Of a DNA stretch of 40,065 bases, positions 25,986 through 32,754 are shown piece after piece (within the stretch, counting starts at the first letter, position 1; each line of letters starts with the position of its first letter). The stretch spans positions 1 to 40,065 of the IMG/VR virus record IMGVR_UViG_3300034082_002349, one strand, 5' to 3'. A model generated the notes under the pieces. The model was not told the origin of the DNA. It searched no databases and worked only from the letters and a program-made list of their open reading frames with translations. Source of the DNA: a virus. A program made the translations under genes and the position numbers.

Positions 25986-26001
25986 TTTATTATCTCCTTG
26001 T

Positions 26002-26038
26002 GGGCAATTTGCCCTTGGAATTTTCGGCTGTTGCCGAA
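26002..26038 (-). terminator. Two tandem hairpins after the ribonucleotide reductase gene
   Basis: In the direction of transcription, TTCGGC (26033-26038 side) pairs with GCCGAA (26023-26028) around AACA and is followed by AAATT. GGGCAA/TTGCCC (26002-26014) then forms a second hairpin just before the holin-like gene's AAGGAG. Neither has a strong U-run, so they may be attenuators between the reductase and holin genes. Confidence 0.4.
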
Positions 26039-26054
26039 TACTATAATTCTACCA

Positions 26055-27989
26055 CTATGCTGAAATATCTACAAGCTCGCAATTACCGTCTGAGCTACAG
26101 GCAAGGGTGGCAGAGGGTGATGTTCCATCTTCTGTTTCATAAAATGATAGGTCTTCCCATCGAATATTTTTAGGCATTTTTTCAGCAAGCGCCTCATATT
26201 CTTCTTTAGAGACTTCTTGATATGGAGCCTGCTTGTATGTGTGTTCTGAGTGAGGTAGGAATGAAATTCCAGAAACCTCATCAAAATTCTTGTAGACCCA
26301 AGCACCAACTTCCATCCACTCTTCTTCTTTTACAGAAACAGTAATAGATGGCTTATGCTCGCACCAAGCACGTTGATAGACTAGCCATATATCTAAGTGC
26401 TGAATAGCTGTTAAATCATTTCTAACAATTGCACCTTCTGGTGCTTTTACAGGAAATGAAAATACATAAGTGTCGTTTGGCTTCATTACGTCATCTTCTA
26501 CTGGAATTCCAACTTCCTTTAGAAATGTAGAGATAGGGTCTCCTTTTGAGCCACGAACTGTGCGAATGTAATACGGTGAATGCCATGGATGCATTCCTGA
26601 AGATACCCCGACCAATTGAGACACTGTTCCAGAAGGCTTTACGCAAGTAATGGCGGCAGACTCAGGAATCCCAATTTTCCCAGCCTCTTCTTTATTAACC
26701 TCTCTTGCTCTTTCACGCATTGTCATTAAGAATGACTCAAGCATTACTAGATCTTCTTTGCCAGACATAAATTTGTGCCCGAACTGTCCAGTTAACGATA
26801 CGCCAAGCAGCCTTTCTTCTTCTGTATTGTCTTTCCAGATTTTACGAAGATATTTAAAGTCTGTTAGCGTTGATTGCCAAGTACCAAGAATCGTAGCAAG
26901 CTCAACCTTACGCTCAATATCTTTCTTTGTGTCATTTTCACGTAATACGACTTCTGAAAGGTTGCAAAACTGATAAGGACGTAAAATAATTTCTGAGCAC
27001 GGGTTAGTTCCATAGTGTATATCTGGATCTCTTCTTCCAAACTTGGCTGCTTGGGCTTGAGCTGCGGCCACATTGTATATACCTCGTTCTCCTGACTTTG
27101 AATCATAAAGAGATTTCCATTCTGCAATAAATTGCTCCATCTCTGGTTTGCGTGAGTACGCAACAGAGTTATTTGACAAAGCACGTTGTGGACTTGCCTC
27201 CCACCAGTTGCCTGACTTTGCTTGTGCCATTTCAATATCATTAATATTAGATAAAGAAATCATTGCTGAGCGTCTTACACCGCCAACAACTACCACTTCA
27301 CCAATCTTGCACATAATGTCGTGGCATTCAATTGGTTTTAAGCTTCTTCCAGCAGCGTTCTTAAACTTTGCAATTGTAAAATCAAATAGGTTAATAAGCG
27401 GCTGTGGCCCAGAAGATCTTCCGCCCATGGTTTTTAATCTTGCGCCTGCGGGACGAACCTTAGAAACATCAATCGCTGGGATATGTCCAGTCCATAGTAA
27501 TGCAAGTAATTCACGGTAAGCTTTAGCCCAACCTTGTTTTGAATCTTCGACAACAATTACAGTATCTGATTTTTCAAGTTTTTCTGGTACTGCGGGAAGC
27601 TTATTGATGTACTTGTATTCAACTGAGAATCCGACACCAGTTCCACACATAAGTACATACATTGTTTCATCAAATGAACGAGGGGAATCAACTGGAAGAA
27701 AAGCACAGTTGTATCCAGCAACATTATCTCTTTCTAAAGCAGCACCTGAAGTCATTACCGATCTCATAGATGGCATTACATTTCGTTCAAAAACAAACTC
27801 TTTTAATTCCGCAACAAGCTTTTCATTTGGAATATAATTATGGTTTGTCTTTAAATGATTAGTCATAAATGTAAAATATCTATCTACTGTTTCTCCCCAA
27901 GTTTCTCTACGACCTTCTGCTTCTACCCATTTTGCATATCTAGATAAAGCAATAAAGTTTTCATAAGGATTTTCAATAGTTTTTGACAT
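26055..27989 (-). CDS. Class II (adenosylcobalamin-dependent) ribonucleoside-triphosphate reductase
   Basis: A 644-residue monomeric reductase of the Lactobacillus leichmannii RTPR type. It reduces NTPs to dNTPs with B12 and needs no beta subunit or O2. Cys95 (AGYNCAFLP), Cys331 (GTNPCSEIIL, expected thiyl radical) and Cys342 (FCNLSEV, redox partner) are in place. CVKPSGTVSQL is the phosphate-binding loop, and Cys631/Cys637 in the tail (CSSDGNC) form the thioredoxin-type shuttle. It heads the leftward operon and supplies dNTPs for phage replication. The host must provide B12; no cobalamin riboswitch fits the roughly 45-base leader. Confidence 0.95.
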   Translation of the reverse strand: MSKTIENPYENFIALSRYAKWVEAEGRRETWGETVDRYFTFMTNHLKTNHNYIPNEKLVAELKEFVFERNVMPSMRSVMTSGAALERDNVAGYNCAFLPVDSPRSFDETMYVLMCGTGVGFSVEYKYINKLPAVPEKLEKSDTVIVVEDSKQGWAKAYRELLALLWTGHIPAIDVSKVRPAGARLKTMGGRSSGPQPLINLFDFTIAKFKNAAGRSLKPIECHDIMCKIGEVVVVGGVRRSAMISLSNINDIEMAQAKSGNWWEASPQRALSNNSVAYSRKPEMEQFIAEWKSLYDSKSGERGIYNVAAAQAQAAKFGRRDPDIHYGTNPCSEIILRPYQFCNLSEVVLRENDTKKDIERKVELATILGTWQSTLTDFKYLRKIWKDNTEEERLLGVSLTGQFGHKFMSGKEDLVMLESFLMTMRERAREVNKEEAGKIGIPESAAITCVKPSGTVSQLVGVSSGMHPWHSPYYIRTVRGSKGDPISTFLKEVGIPVEDDVMKPNDTYVFSFPVKAPEGAIVRNDLTAIQHLDIWLVYQRAWCEHKPSITVSVKEEEWMEVGAWVYKNFDEVSGISFLPHSEHTYKQAPYQEVSKEEYEALAEKMPKNIRWEDLSFYETEDGTSPSATLACSSDGNCELVDISA

Positions 27990-28041
27990 TTGTTATACGA
28001 CCTTTTCTCCGCCTTGCGGTGCTAATTTTAAGTGAAGTCCT

Positions 28042-28070
28042 AGTGTATCAAACTTTTATTTAGTGGTCTA
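28042..28070 (-). promoter_or_regulatory. Candidate promoter for the reductase/late operon
   Basis: On the minus strand TAGACC (28065-28070) and TACACT (28042-28047) are spaced by 17 bp. Transcription would start near 28035, leaving a short leader with a small CCGC-AAG-GCGG hairpin before ATG 27989. A TTGACT at about 28120 with an AATGAT 17 bp on is an alternative. Confidence 0.4.
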
Positions 28071-28080
28071 GGGGTTAAAA

Positions 28081-28096
28081 ATATTTTTAAAAATAT
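28081..28096. promoter_or_regulatory. 16-bp perfect palindrome in the divergent control region
   Basis: ATATTTTTAAAAATAT is a perfect palindrome between the leftward (reductase) and rightward (lysin) promoters. It could be an operator for a dimeric regulator controlling the late/early switch, though AT-rich palindromes arise easily by chance. Confidence 0.35.
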
Positions 28097-28128
28097 CATT
28101 ATGTGAGATAGTGTTTTAGTCAACTAAC

Positions 28129-28158
28129 TTGACAGCTGTTTACATTTAATGCTATTCT
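28129..28158 (+). promoter_or_regulatory. Sigma70-type promoter for the lysin operon
   Basis: TTGACA (28129-28134), an 18-bp spacer ending in TGC (extended -10), and TATTCT (28153-28158). The start would be near 28165, with AGGAGG at 28178-28183. The -35 overlaps an 8-bp palindrome, ACAGCTGT. This is the standard type, unlike the TGTCAG promoters of the right arm. Confidence 0.65.
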
Positions 28159-28191
28159 TAGAGTTCGTTATCTCTATAGGAGGAAATGCCA

Positions 28192-28740
28192 ATGGAGAAT
28201 ATAAAGCAACAGTTTAGCGATTTAGTTCGTGACTGGACAATAATAGCAGTGACAACACTGTTTTTGTTTTCTGGACAACCATCATCTAGCGCTTTAACTG
28301 TAGTAGAACCTTTAGTGAAAACTGAAGCCCAATTAAAGCAAGAAGTCTTAGATAGCTTTAGTAAAGAAATTTACAAACCATCTGAGATGCTTACAGACGA
28401 AGAGTTAAAACTATTACTTGAGACTGTAGGATTCGAAGGAGTAGGCCTTAAAAAAGCTTGGTCCATAGCAAAGCGTGAATCTAATGGAAGACCGCTTGCA
28501 TATAACGGGAATAGGAATACAGGAGATAATTCTTACGGATTATTTCAGATAAATATGATTGGAAATCTTGGTCCAACAAGACTTGAGAAATTTGATCTAC
28601 AGAGTAACAAAGAGTTATTCGACCCAGTAACAAACGCAGAGATAACGTACTATATGACCAATGGCGGTATCGATTGGTCAGCTTGGAAGGGTATGACCCC
28701 AAGAGCTAAGGAATTTTTATTAAAATTTCCGACAAAGTAA
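28192..28740 (+). CDS. Lysozyme-like / lytic transglycosylase endolysin with N-terminal membrane anchor or signal
   Basis: ATG 28192 lies 8 bases after AGGAGG; the ATG at 28186 is only 2 bases after it and is less likely. Of 182 residues, about 15-33 are hydrophobic (WTIIAVTTLFLFSG), a signal peptide or SAR-type anchor. Residues about 85-180 form an SLT/lysozyme domain: WSIAKRESNGRPLAYNGNRNTGDNSYGLFQINMIG, with the Glu of KRESNG as likely catalytic acid. It should cleave peptidoglycan glycan strands during lysis or entry. A virion-associated role is not excluded. It heads a rightward unit of small genes. Confidence 0.8.
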   Translation: MENIKQQFSDLVRDWTIIAVTTLFLFSGQPSSSALTVVEPLVKTEAQLKQEVLDSFSKEIYKPSEMLTDEELKLLLETVGFEGVGLKKAWSIAKRESNGRPLAYNGNRNTGDNSYGLFQINMIGNLGPTRLEKFDLQSNKELFDPVTNAEITYYMTNGGIDWSAWKGMTPRAKEFLLKFPTK

Positions 28741-28750
28741 AGGAGATGGG

Positions 28751-28960
28751 ATGAGGATACAATACGTATCAACTTACATCTCCATGTCAGAAGAAGGATT
28801 GGTTGAAAAGCTTTTATGCCCAGTAGACCAATCCATTCTTTTTTGTAATCAAGATCTTAGTGACTTAATATTTCTATACTGCTTATCCTGTGAATATAAA
28901 AAAGAACTTGGGTCAGCAACATATGATAAAATAGTAAAATGTGTTGATGGAGGAAAATAA
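28751..28960 (+). CDS. Small Cys-rich protein, possible zinc ribbon
   Basis: A 69-residue protein with a good ribosome site (AAAGGAGATGGG). Four cysteines, LLCPVD, LFCNQD and the pair CLSC, are arranged like a zinc ribbon. I do not recognise a family. It follows the lysin by 10 bases and overlaps the next start (TAATG), so the three genes are probably co-translated. Confidence 0.6.
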   Translation: MRIQYVSTYISMSEEGLVEKLLCPVDQSILFCNQDLSDLIFLYCLSCEYKKELGSATYDKIVKCVDGGK

Positions 28961-29070
28961 TGTGTATTGGCGAGTGTATTTGTAAGATTGAAAATGAGTC
29001 AGAACCTATGAAGGTGACCGACGCAATGGGTAGAGAGGTTTTTTGGTTAGATGCAGGAAGACCTGAATAA
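28960..29070 (+). CDS. 36-residue Cys-rich micro-protein
   Basis: ATG overlaps the previous stop (TAATG), with GGAGG upstream (28949-28953). Sequence MCIGECICKIENESEPMKVT... has three Cys in the first eight residues (CxxxCxC) and ends FWLDAGRPE. Too short to place in a family. Its end overlaps the next gene by 20 bases in another frame. Confidence 0.55.
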   Translation: MCIGECICKIENESEPMKVTDAMGREVFWLDAGRPE

Positions 29071-29263
29071 TAAACAATCTAATGACCTAGAAGATAATCT
29101 CCCTATGGTTAATTATATTATGCTCCACAGAATATACGATATGCTTTCTCTTATAGCAAAAGGTTCTGTAGGGCAAGAAGAAGTAAGCAAAATGATCGAA
29201 TATCATGAACAGGGGTATTTACTTGGGCCCAGCCCATCGTATTCTCCCCCAGAAAATGATTGA
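29051..29263 (+). CDS. Small acidic protein, unknown function
   Basis: A 70-residue protein. The middle is helical (NYIMLHRIYDMLSLIAKGSVGQEEVSKMIEYHEQG), a pattern I associate with small actinophage proteins of unknown function; the C-terminus is Pro/Ser-rich (PSPSYSPPEND). No strong ribosome site is seen. The frame ends just before the palindromic promoter at 29,260. Confidence 0.5.
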   Translation: MQEDLNNKQSNDLEDNLPMVNYIMLHRIYDMLSLIAKGSVGQEEVSKMIEYHEQGYLLGPSPSYSPPEND

Positions 29264-29293
29264 CATATAATTTAAAGTATTTTATACTTTAAA
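29260..29293 (+). promoter_or_regulatory. Near-consensus promoter with a built-in operator palindrome
   Basis: TTGACA (29260-29265), exactly 17 bp, then TATACT (29283-29288). A perfect inverted repeat with 10-bp arms, TTTAAAGTAT (29271-29280) and ATACTTTAAA (29284-29293), loop TTT, covers the spacer and the -10. A repressor bound here would block RNA polymerase. Transcription would start near 29295 and meet a terminator about 75 bases later. Confidence 0.7.
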
Positions 29294-29294
29294 T

Positions 29295-29371
29295 CGGGTT
29301 GAGCATTTATGTTCCCCGTGTGCTTTATGCACGTACATAGCCTAAATGGATCCGCCTCCGTTTAGGCTTTT
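29295..29371 (+). ncRNA. Candidate small RNA (about 75 nt)
   Basis: The stretch lies between the operator-controlled promoter at 29,260 and a good terminator at 29,339-29,371, with no credible gene inside. It can fold as two hairpins: TATGT ... ACATA enclosing GTGC-TTTAT-GCAC, then the terminator stem. An 18-codon frame from an internal ATG reads through the terminator stem and lacks a clear ribosome site, so I prefer a regulatory RNA. An attenuated leader of the next genes is the alternative. Confidence 0.5.
29339..29371 (+). terminator. Rho-independent terminator
   Basis: AGCCTAAA (29339-29346) pairs with TTTAGGCT (29361-29368) and is followed by TTTTG. It ends the candidate small RNA and probably the lysin unit. 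Confidence 0.7.
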
Positions 29372-29386
29372 GTATTTCTAAAATGC

Positions 29387-29392
29387 TAGAAT
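29387..29392 (+). promoter_or_regulatory. Extended -10 for a leaderless gene
   Basis: TGCTAGAAT ends exactly 6 bases (GTAGAT) before the ATG at 29399, so the transcript should begin at or next to the start codon. The same six bases separate TATACT from the ATG of the minus-strand gene at 31,911. Confidence 0.5.
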
Positions 29393-29398
29393 GTAGAT

Positions 29399-29587
29399 AT
29401 GGAAAACACTCAATTATTAAAATTTATGGTGGATAGGTTTAATCACTACAACCTAGAACTTGCCACTGAAAGCGGGATGTCGGATTCTGATGCTGCCTTG
29501 TATGTGGAGGCAAACAGAGAGTATGCCTTTATAATACTTCATAAGCTTTTTAAAGACATGGTTTCTGAAGGACACCTAAACCTATAG
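29399..29587 (+). CDS. Small protein, probably leaderless
   Basis: A 62-residue helical protein (MENTQLLKFMVDRFNHYNLELATESGMSDSDAALYVEANREYAFIILHKLFKDMVSEG). I know no family. There is no ribosome site, but a TGCTAGAAT element lies 6 bases before ATG, so leaderless translation is likely. It stands alone between the terminator and the hydroxylase promoter. Confidence 0.6.
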   Translation: MENTQLLKFMVDRFNHYNLELATESGMSDSDAALYVEANREYAFIILHKLFKDMVSEGHLNL

Positions 29588-29616
29588 GTATTAGTAAATT
29601 GTGTTTAATTACATGC

Positions 29617-29622
29617 TATAAT
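29617..29622 (+). promoter_or_regulatory. Extended -10 promoter for the 29,649 hydroxylase
   Basis: TGCTATAAT, with no clear -35 and no TGTCAG element. The start would be near 29629; GAGGAG lies 7-8 bases before ATG 29649. Confidence 0.55.
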
Positions 29623-29648
29623 TATATTCAACAGCGAGGAGCAACTAA

Positions 29649-30518
29649 ATGAATTTTTACGACAGACCAGATTGCATAAGACTATCAAAATATACAGATG
29701 CCTATGGAACTGAGAGCGGAATTTTTTTGTTTAAGAATTTTGTTCCAGAAGAATTAATGGCAGATATGGAAGCAGAACTTGGCCCACAGGGTAGAGATGA
29801 AGATAGCTACGGATCCACTCTGATTAGTTGGTACACTAACAAGATAACTCCTAGACCAAAAAGACTATTAGAGTTTTGGGAGCTAATCAGTGAGCTGATA
29901 GGTCCAAAATGGGTTATACACCCATCACAAGCAATTTTAAATGTAAGACCTGGCGATAACGGAATGTTTATTCACTCTGACAGCCCTGGCAAAGGACAAT
30001 GTCACTTACTTTCACAAGATGATAAGTATGATACCTGCTGCGAGCTAGATTATGGTCTAGTTGCATACTTTGGAAACTTTGAAGGTGGAGCATTATTCTA
30101 CCCAAGCATACACGCAGATGGTGTGCCAAGAATAGATGAAAATGGATGGAACGTTCCTCCTGCACAAGGAGAGCCTTGCTTTGAATATACTCCACAAAGA
30201 GGAGATCTTGTTATCCACAGTGCATTTGATCCTTACGCACATGGAGTACGTGAAGTAACTTCAGGCGTCCGATATGCTTTCTCAAACTTTGTATTAAAGG
30301 CAGAGGATAATCCAGGAACATTTTATAACTATGGAACAAAAGAGTACTACGAACAAATTGGCGATAGATCAGAAGAAAGAATCACTGAATGGCTTAAGCC
30401 TCTCAAGGTAAACCCAATGTTTACAGATGAGAGAATAGCAATTATGCAGGCATCTGGCCTAGAGGGCGTAGAGCTTGCAAAAGAGTTTAATCATAACTTT
30501 GTTAAAGAAGATAAATAA
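29649..30518 (+). CDS. 2-oxoglutarate/Fe(II) oxygenase
   Basis: A 289-residue protein, longest of the set. N-terminal part: GTESGIFLFKNFVPEELMADMEAEL. Core: GMFIHSDSPGKGQCHLL (HxD), VAYFGNFEGGALFYPSI, TPQRGDLVIHSAFDPYAHGVREV (distal His) and SGVRYAFSNFVLK (Arg). A C-terminal tail of about 60 residues (ERITEWLKPLKVNPMFTDERI) resembles that of phage P4H-like oxygenases. It has its own promoter and is transcribed away from the left-arm cassette, so it may have a different timing or substrate. Confidence 0.85.
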   Translation: MNFYDRPDCIRLSKYTDAYGTESGIFLFKNFVPEELMADMEAELGPQGRDEDSYGSTLISWYTNKITPRPKRLLEFWELISELIGPKWVIHPSQAILNVRPGDNGMFIHSDSPGKGQCHLLSQDDKYDTCCELDYGLVAYFGNFEGGALFYPSIHADGVPRIDENGWNVPPAQGEPCFEYTPQRGDLVIHSAFDPYAHGVREVTSGVRYAFSNFVLKAEDNPGTFYNYGTKEYYEQIGDRSEERITEWLKPLKVNPMFTDERIAIMQASGLEGVELAKEFNHNFVKEDK

Positions 30519-30578
30519 CGCCATATAGTGCGAAAGTGAAAAAGTGCGGCGGTAGAAGAAGCAATTTGGGAGGTATAT

Positions 30579-30737
30579 ATGCCTAGGGACCATTTTAGCA
30601 AGATGATGAGTAGCCCATATTTTCAAACAGATCATTTTAAGAATGAATCTGTTGAAGCCTTGTTAGAAAAAAAGATAGAGAAGAAAATTTCTTTATTTAT
30701 TGATATATTAAAGTTTAAGCGACACAAGGCCAAATAA
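30579..30737 (+). CDS. 52-residue basic protein
   Basis: ATG has a good ribosome site (GGGAGG). Sequence begins MPRDHFSKMMSSPYFQTDHF and ends with the basic run KKIEKKISLFIDILKFKRHK. The basic amphipathic C-terminus could bind nucleic acid or membrane. No family recognised. Confidence 0.55.
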   Translation: MPRDHFSKMMSSPYFQTDHFKNESVEALLEKKIEKKISLFIDILKFKRHKAK

Positions 30738-30920
30738 GGCTCTTTGAGTAAAGTTGTACCAGTTACACTGGTTAAATTCTCTATTAGCCTTCTAGGCCCT
30801 TTTAAGACCTATTCTGACAGAATCTGACAAAGACAATAATCATATATTCTAGTCAACTAGGATAAATATAGATATCCTATATATAGACCCATTAGGATAC
30901 ATGCAAATATTGCGACTGAC
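30738..30920. other. Convergent intergenic region with small repeats
   Basis: It holds a perfect hairpin ACCAGT-TAC-ACTGGT (30758-30772), a short GCCT/AGGC hairpin followed by CCTTTT near 30,790 (possible weak terminator), and the direct repeat TCTGACA near 30,817-30,836. TATATTCTAGTCAAC (30843-30857) is an exact copy of 31927-31941. I see no gene. Confidence 0.45.
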
Positions 30921-31073
30921 TTATAGAGCTGAGAGTTCTTCATTGTCTATATCTTCATTTAGGTCAAAATCAAAGATTTCTTGACTTCCCGCCCAATTTA
31001 AAAATTTAGAGAGCATAGCTCCAGAAAGAATTGCTGTCGCAATTAGAATTACTAATGCCCATACTTTTTTCAT
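30921..31073 (-). CDS. Small single-span membrane protein
   Basis: ATG 31073 overlaps the upstream TGA (ATGA), giving 50 residues. The first 20 are a transmembrane or signal segment (MKKVWALVILIATAILSGAML) and the rest is acidic (FDFDLNEDIDNEELSAL). It is coupled to the sulfotransferase gene. It could be an accessory lysis protein or an inner-membrane partner; nothing in sequence decides. Confidence 0.6.
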   Translation of the reverse strand: MKKVWALVILIATAILSGAMLSKFLNWAGSQEIFDFDLNEDIDNEELSAL

Positions 31074-31702
31074 ACGTCTACCTTTTCTCCTAATCTTGAT
31101 TTTATGTCCAAATAAATTTTCCAACACTCCCATTGGTCTTTTGGGTACATTTCTAAAACTAATTGATTAATTATTGTTCTGCCACTAGCTTGCTCACGAG
31201 GTATCCTGTTAAAATTTTTTCTTTCTCTAACTTTATCAAAAACCTCTTCGTCTGTAACCTTTTTGGTTTTCATATAGCCAAGATCATAGTACTCTTTAAC
31301 TATATCTATAAATAAATCCTGATTTTTAGTAAGAGTTTCAAAGCTAACAATTTTAACTCTATTTAAATCTTCAATTTTATAAAAGAAATCATAATATCTT
31401 TCTTCTTCTCTTTTAATAGAATCTCTTATGCCTTCTATATCAGACTCTTCTAATAGCTGAGCATACCCGAGGTGATCCTTATGTCCAGATACTCTTAGCC
31501 ATCTTTCAGCACCAGATGCAATAGTGTCGTATGGATTTCTAATAAGTGCAATTTGCTTACCTTCAGTTTCTTCCATGTTTTTTCTTTCATGTCCCACTGC
31601 AGTAAAGTTAACGTTGTATTCCTTGAAAGCTAATCTCAATAAATCTTGAGCAAAGTTTAATCCTGATCCTGCTGGACTAGCAATTGATTTAATTATAATC
31701 AT
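31070..31702 (-). CDS. Sulfotransferase (P-loop, PAPS-dependent)
   Basis: A 210-residue protein. SIASPAGSGLNFAQDLLRLA matches the 5'-phosphosulfate-binding loop, and QIALIRNPYDTIASGAERWL is the 3'-phosphate-binding motif of sulfotransferases. A basic segment near the end (RERKNFNRIPREQASGR) may hold the substrate lid. AAGGAG precedes ATG. It lies just downstream of tRNA-Ile, so both are probably on one transcript. The acceptor (glycan, lipid or small molecule) is unknown. Confidence 0.75.
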   Translation of the reverse strand: MIIIKSIASPAGSGLNFAQDLLRLAFKEYNVNFTAVGHERKNMEETEGKQIALIRNPYDTIASGAERWLRVSGHKDHLGYAQLLEESDIEGIRDSIKREEERYYDFFYKIEDLNRVKIVSFETLTKNQDLFIDIVKEYYDLGYMKTKKVTDEEVFDKVRERKNFNRIPREQASGRTIINQLVLEMYPKDQWECWKIYLDIKSRLGEKVDV

Positions 31703-31713
31703 TTATCTCCTTG

Positions 31714-31788
31714 TAGGGATACTGGGATTTGAACCCAGAATCTATTGTATATAAGACAAGTGCTTTAACCAGATTAAGCTATATCCCC
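31714..31788 (-). tRNA. tRNA-Ile (anticodon UAU)
   Basis: A cloverleaf can be drawn on the minus strand: acceptor GGGGATA/TATCCCT, D stem GCTT/AAGC, anticodon stem CTTGT/ACAAT (first pair mismatched) with loop CTTATAT, and T arm CTGGG-TTCAAAT-CCCAG. CCA is not encoded. Anticodon UAU reads AUA directly, a codon usually read by a lysidine-modified CAU tRNA. It would help translate the AT-rich phage genes. Confidence 0.85.
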
Positions 31789-31794
31789 TAGGGA

Positions 31795-31911
31795 CTAGCG
31801 TATTCGGTTTGCTACTAATTTTTCGATGCAAGATGTGCAAAAGTTCTCAAGTATGCCTTTAGCGTTAATACGCTCCACATACTTTGGGTTTTCACAAAAG
31901 TCACATTTCAT
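31795..31911 (-). CDS. 38-residue zinc-ribbon-like protein, probably leaderless
   Basis: Sequence MKCDFCENPKYVERINAKGI... ends with CTSCIEKLVANRIR; CDFC and CTSC form a classic two-knuckle zinc ribbon. There is no ribosome site, and TATACT ends 6 bases (GTAGAT) before ATG. It ends six bases before the tRNA, so gene, tRNA and sulfotransferase may form one transcript. Confidence 0.65.
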   Translation of the reverse strand: MKCDFCENPKYVERINAKGILENFCTSCIEKLVANRIR

Positions 31912-31917
31912 ATCTAC

Positions 31918-31923
31918 AGTATA
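31918..31923 (-). promoter_or_regulatory. -10 element of the zinc-ribbon / tRNA / sulfotransferase unit
   Basis: TATACT on the minus strand, with TTGCAG 17 bp upstream as a weak -35. It lies beside the last codons of the SGNH-like gene. The RNA would start at or next to ATG 31911. Confidence 0.5.
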
Positions 31924-31925
31924 CT

Positions 31926-32630
31926 CTATATTCTAGTCAACTGCAATACAGATTTAATAATAAATAGATTATATATTTTTTCCCAATATTCTTTCTTAAG
32001 AGCATCTTTCTTTTTGTTATGCCATGGCTGATCTGGGTTAATTACATCTGCAGCATACTCTGTTGTGAATTCTTGGATTCCCACCGCATCTTTAATTGAC
32101 TGCTGACTAATAGGAGTCAACATGTTGTGCTCTTGAGCATATTGTCTTAGTGACTCGCAAAAAATATTATTTTGATTTTGTCGATCTTCATATGTAAAGG
32201 TTGGAGAAATTCCATCATATTTTAATAGCATCTCTGTAAATTGTGGAAGTGGTTCTATTATTTGTATTATAGAATTGCTGTAGTAGGCTCTAATCCTATC
32301 CAACATCTGGTATGCATCTTCTACCGCATTATTGTACTCGACTAGTCTTTGTCTTATGTCTACATACCCAAGCCACACTAAAACAATGTCTGGATCTTGA
32401 AATTCGTTAAAATCTCTTATCCACCATTCTTGTGGTTTATCGACATATTCGTTTATATTTTCCAAGCCTTCTGATTTTTTATTTTCCGCTGAGTATATTT
32501 CTGGATCAAATGACCAAGCTGTAAGTCCTGCCATTCCCCAAGCTTTAAAATCTACTGGGCAAGTTTCTGGATTCCAATGCTCCCAAACTCTGGTAGTATG
32601 GCAATCTCCTATTAGGTATACTTTTTTCAT
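31926..32630 (-). CDS. SGNH/GDSL-like hydrolase-fold protein
   Basis: A 234-residue protein. The start MKKVYLIGDCHTTRVWEHW is like the block I strand of SGNH hydrolases (usually GDS; here GDC, so Ser may be replaced by Cys or lost). DIVLVWLGYVDIR fits block III (GxND-like, with variation), and NPDQPWHNKKKDA fits the DxxH end. It may act on acylated glycans, or use the fold without catalysis. Its neighbours are a sulfotransferase and a hydroxylase, consistent with glycan modification. TACAAT lies 5 bases before ATG. Confidence 0.6.
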   Translation of the reverse strand: MKKVYLIGDCHTTRVWEHWNPETCPVDFKAWGMAGLTAWSFDPEIYSAENKKSEGLENINEYVDKPQEWWIRDFNEFQDPDIVLVWLGYVDIRQRLVEYNNAVEDAYQMLDRIRAYYSNSIIQIIEPLPQFTEMLLKYDGISPTFTYEDRQNQNNIFCESLRQYAQEHNMLTPISQQSIKDAVGIQEFTTEYAADVINPDQPWHNKKKDALKKEYWEKIYNLFIIKSVLQLTRI

Positions 32631-32635
32631 ACTTT

Positions 32636-32641
32636 ATTGTA
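32636..32641 (-). promoter_or_regulatory. -10 element close to the SGNH-like start
   Basis: TACAAT on the minus strand, 5 bases from ATG 32630, with no ribosome site present. The rest of the 124-base gap up to 32,754 contains TTAGGTC and GACCCCCC short tandem copies but no gene that I can see. Confidence 0.4.
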
Positions 32642-32754
32642 TCATTCTATTTATCACTTGATCTTAGGTCTTAGGTCTTATATATTTAATATTTATTATT
32701 TGTTGATTTGCTGACCCCCCGACCCCCCTATTGGAAGTATACTATTTACAAATT

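Noticed and set aside
27990-28041. Cobalamin riboswitch before the B12-dependent reductase
   Set aside because: The leader is only about 45 bases and has just a small CCGC/GCGG hairpin, too short for a B12 aptamer.
30810-30857. Promoter from the repeated TCTGACA words
   Set aside because: No suitable -10 at the right distance on either strand.
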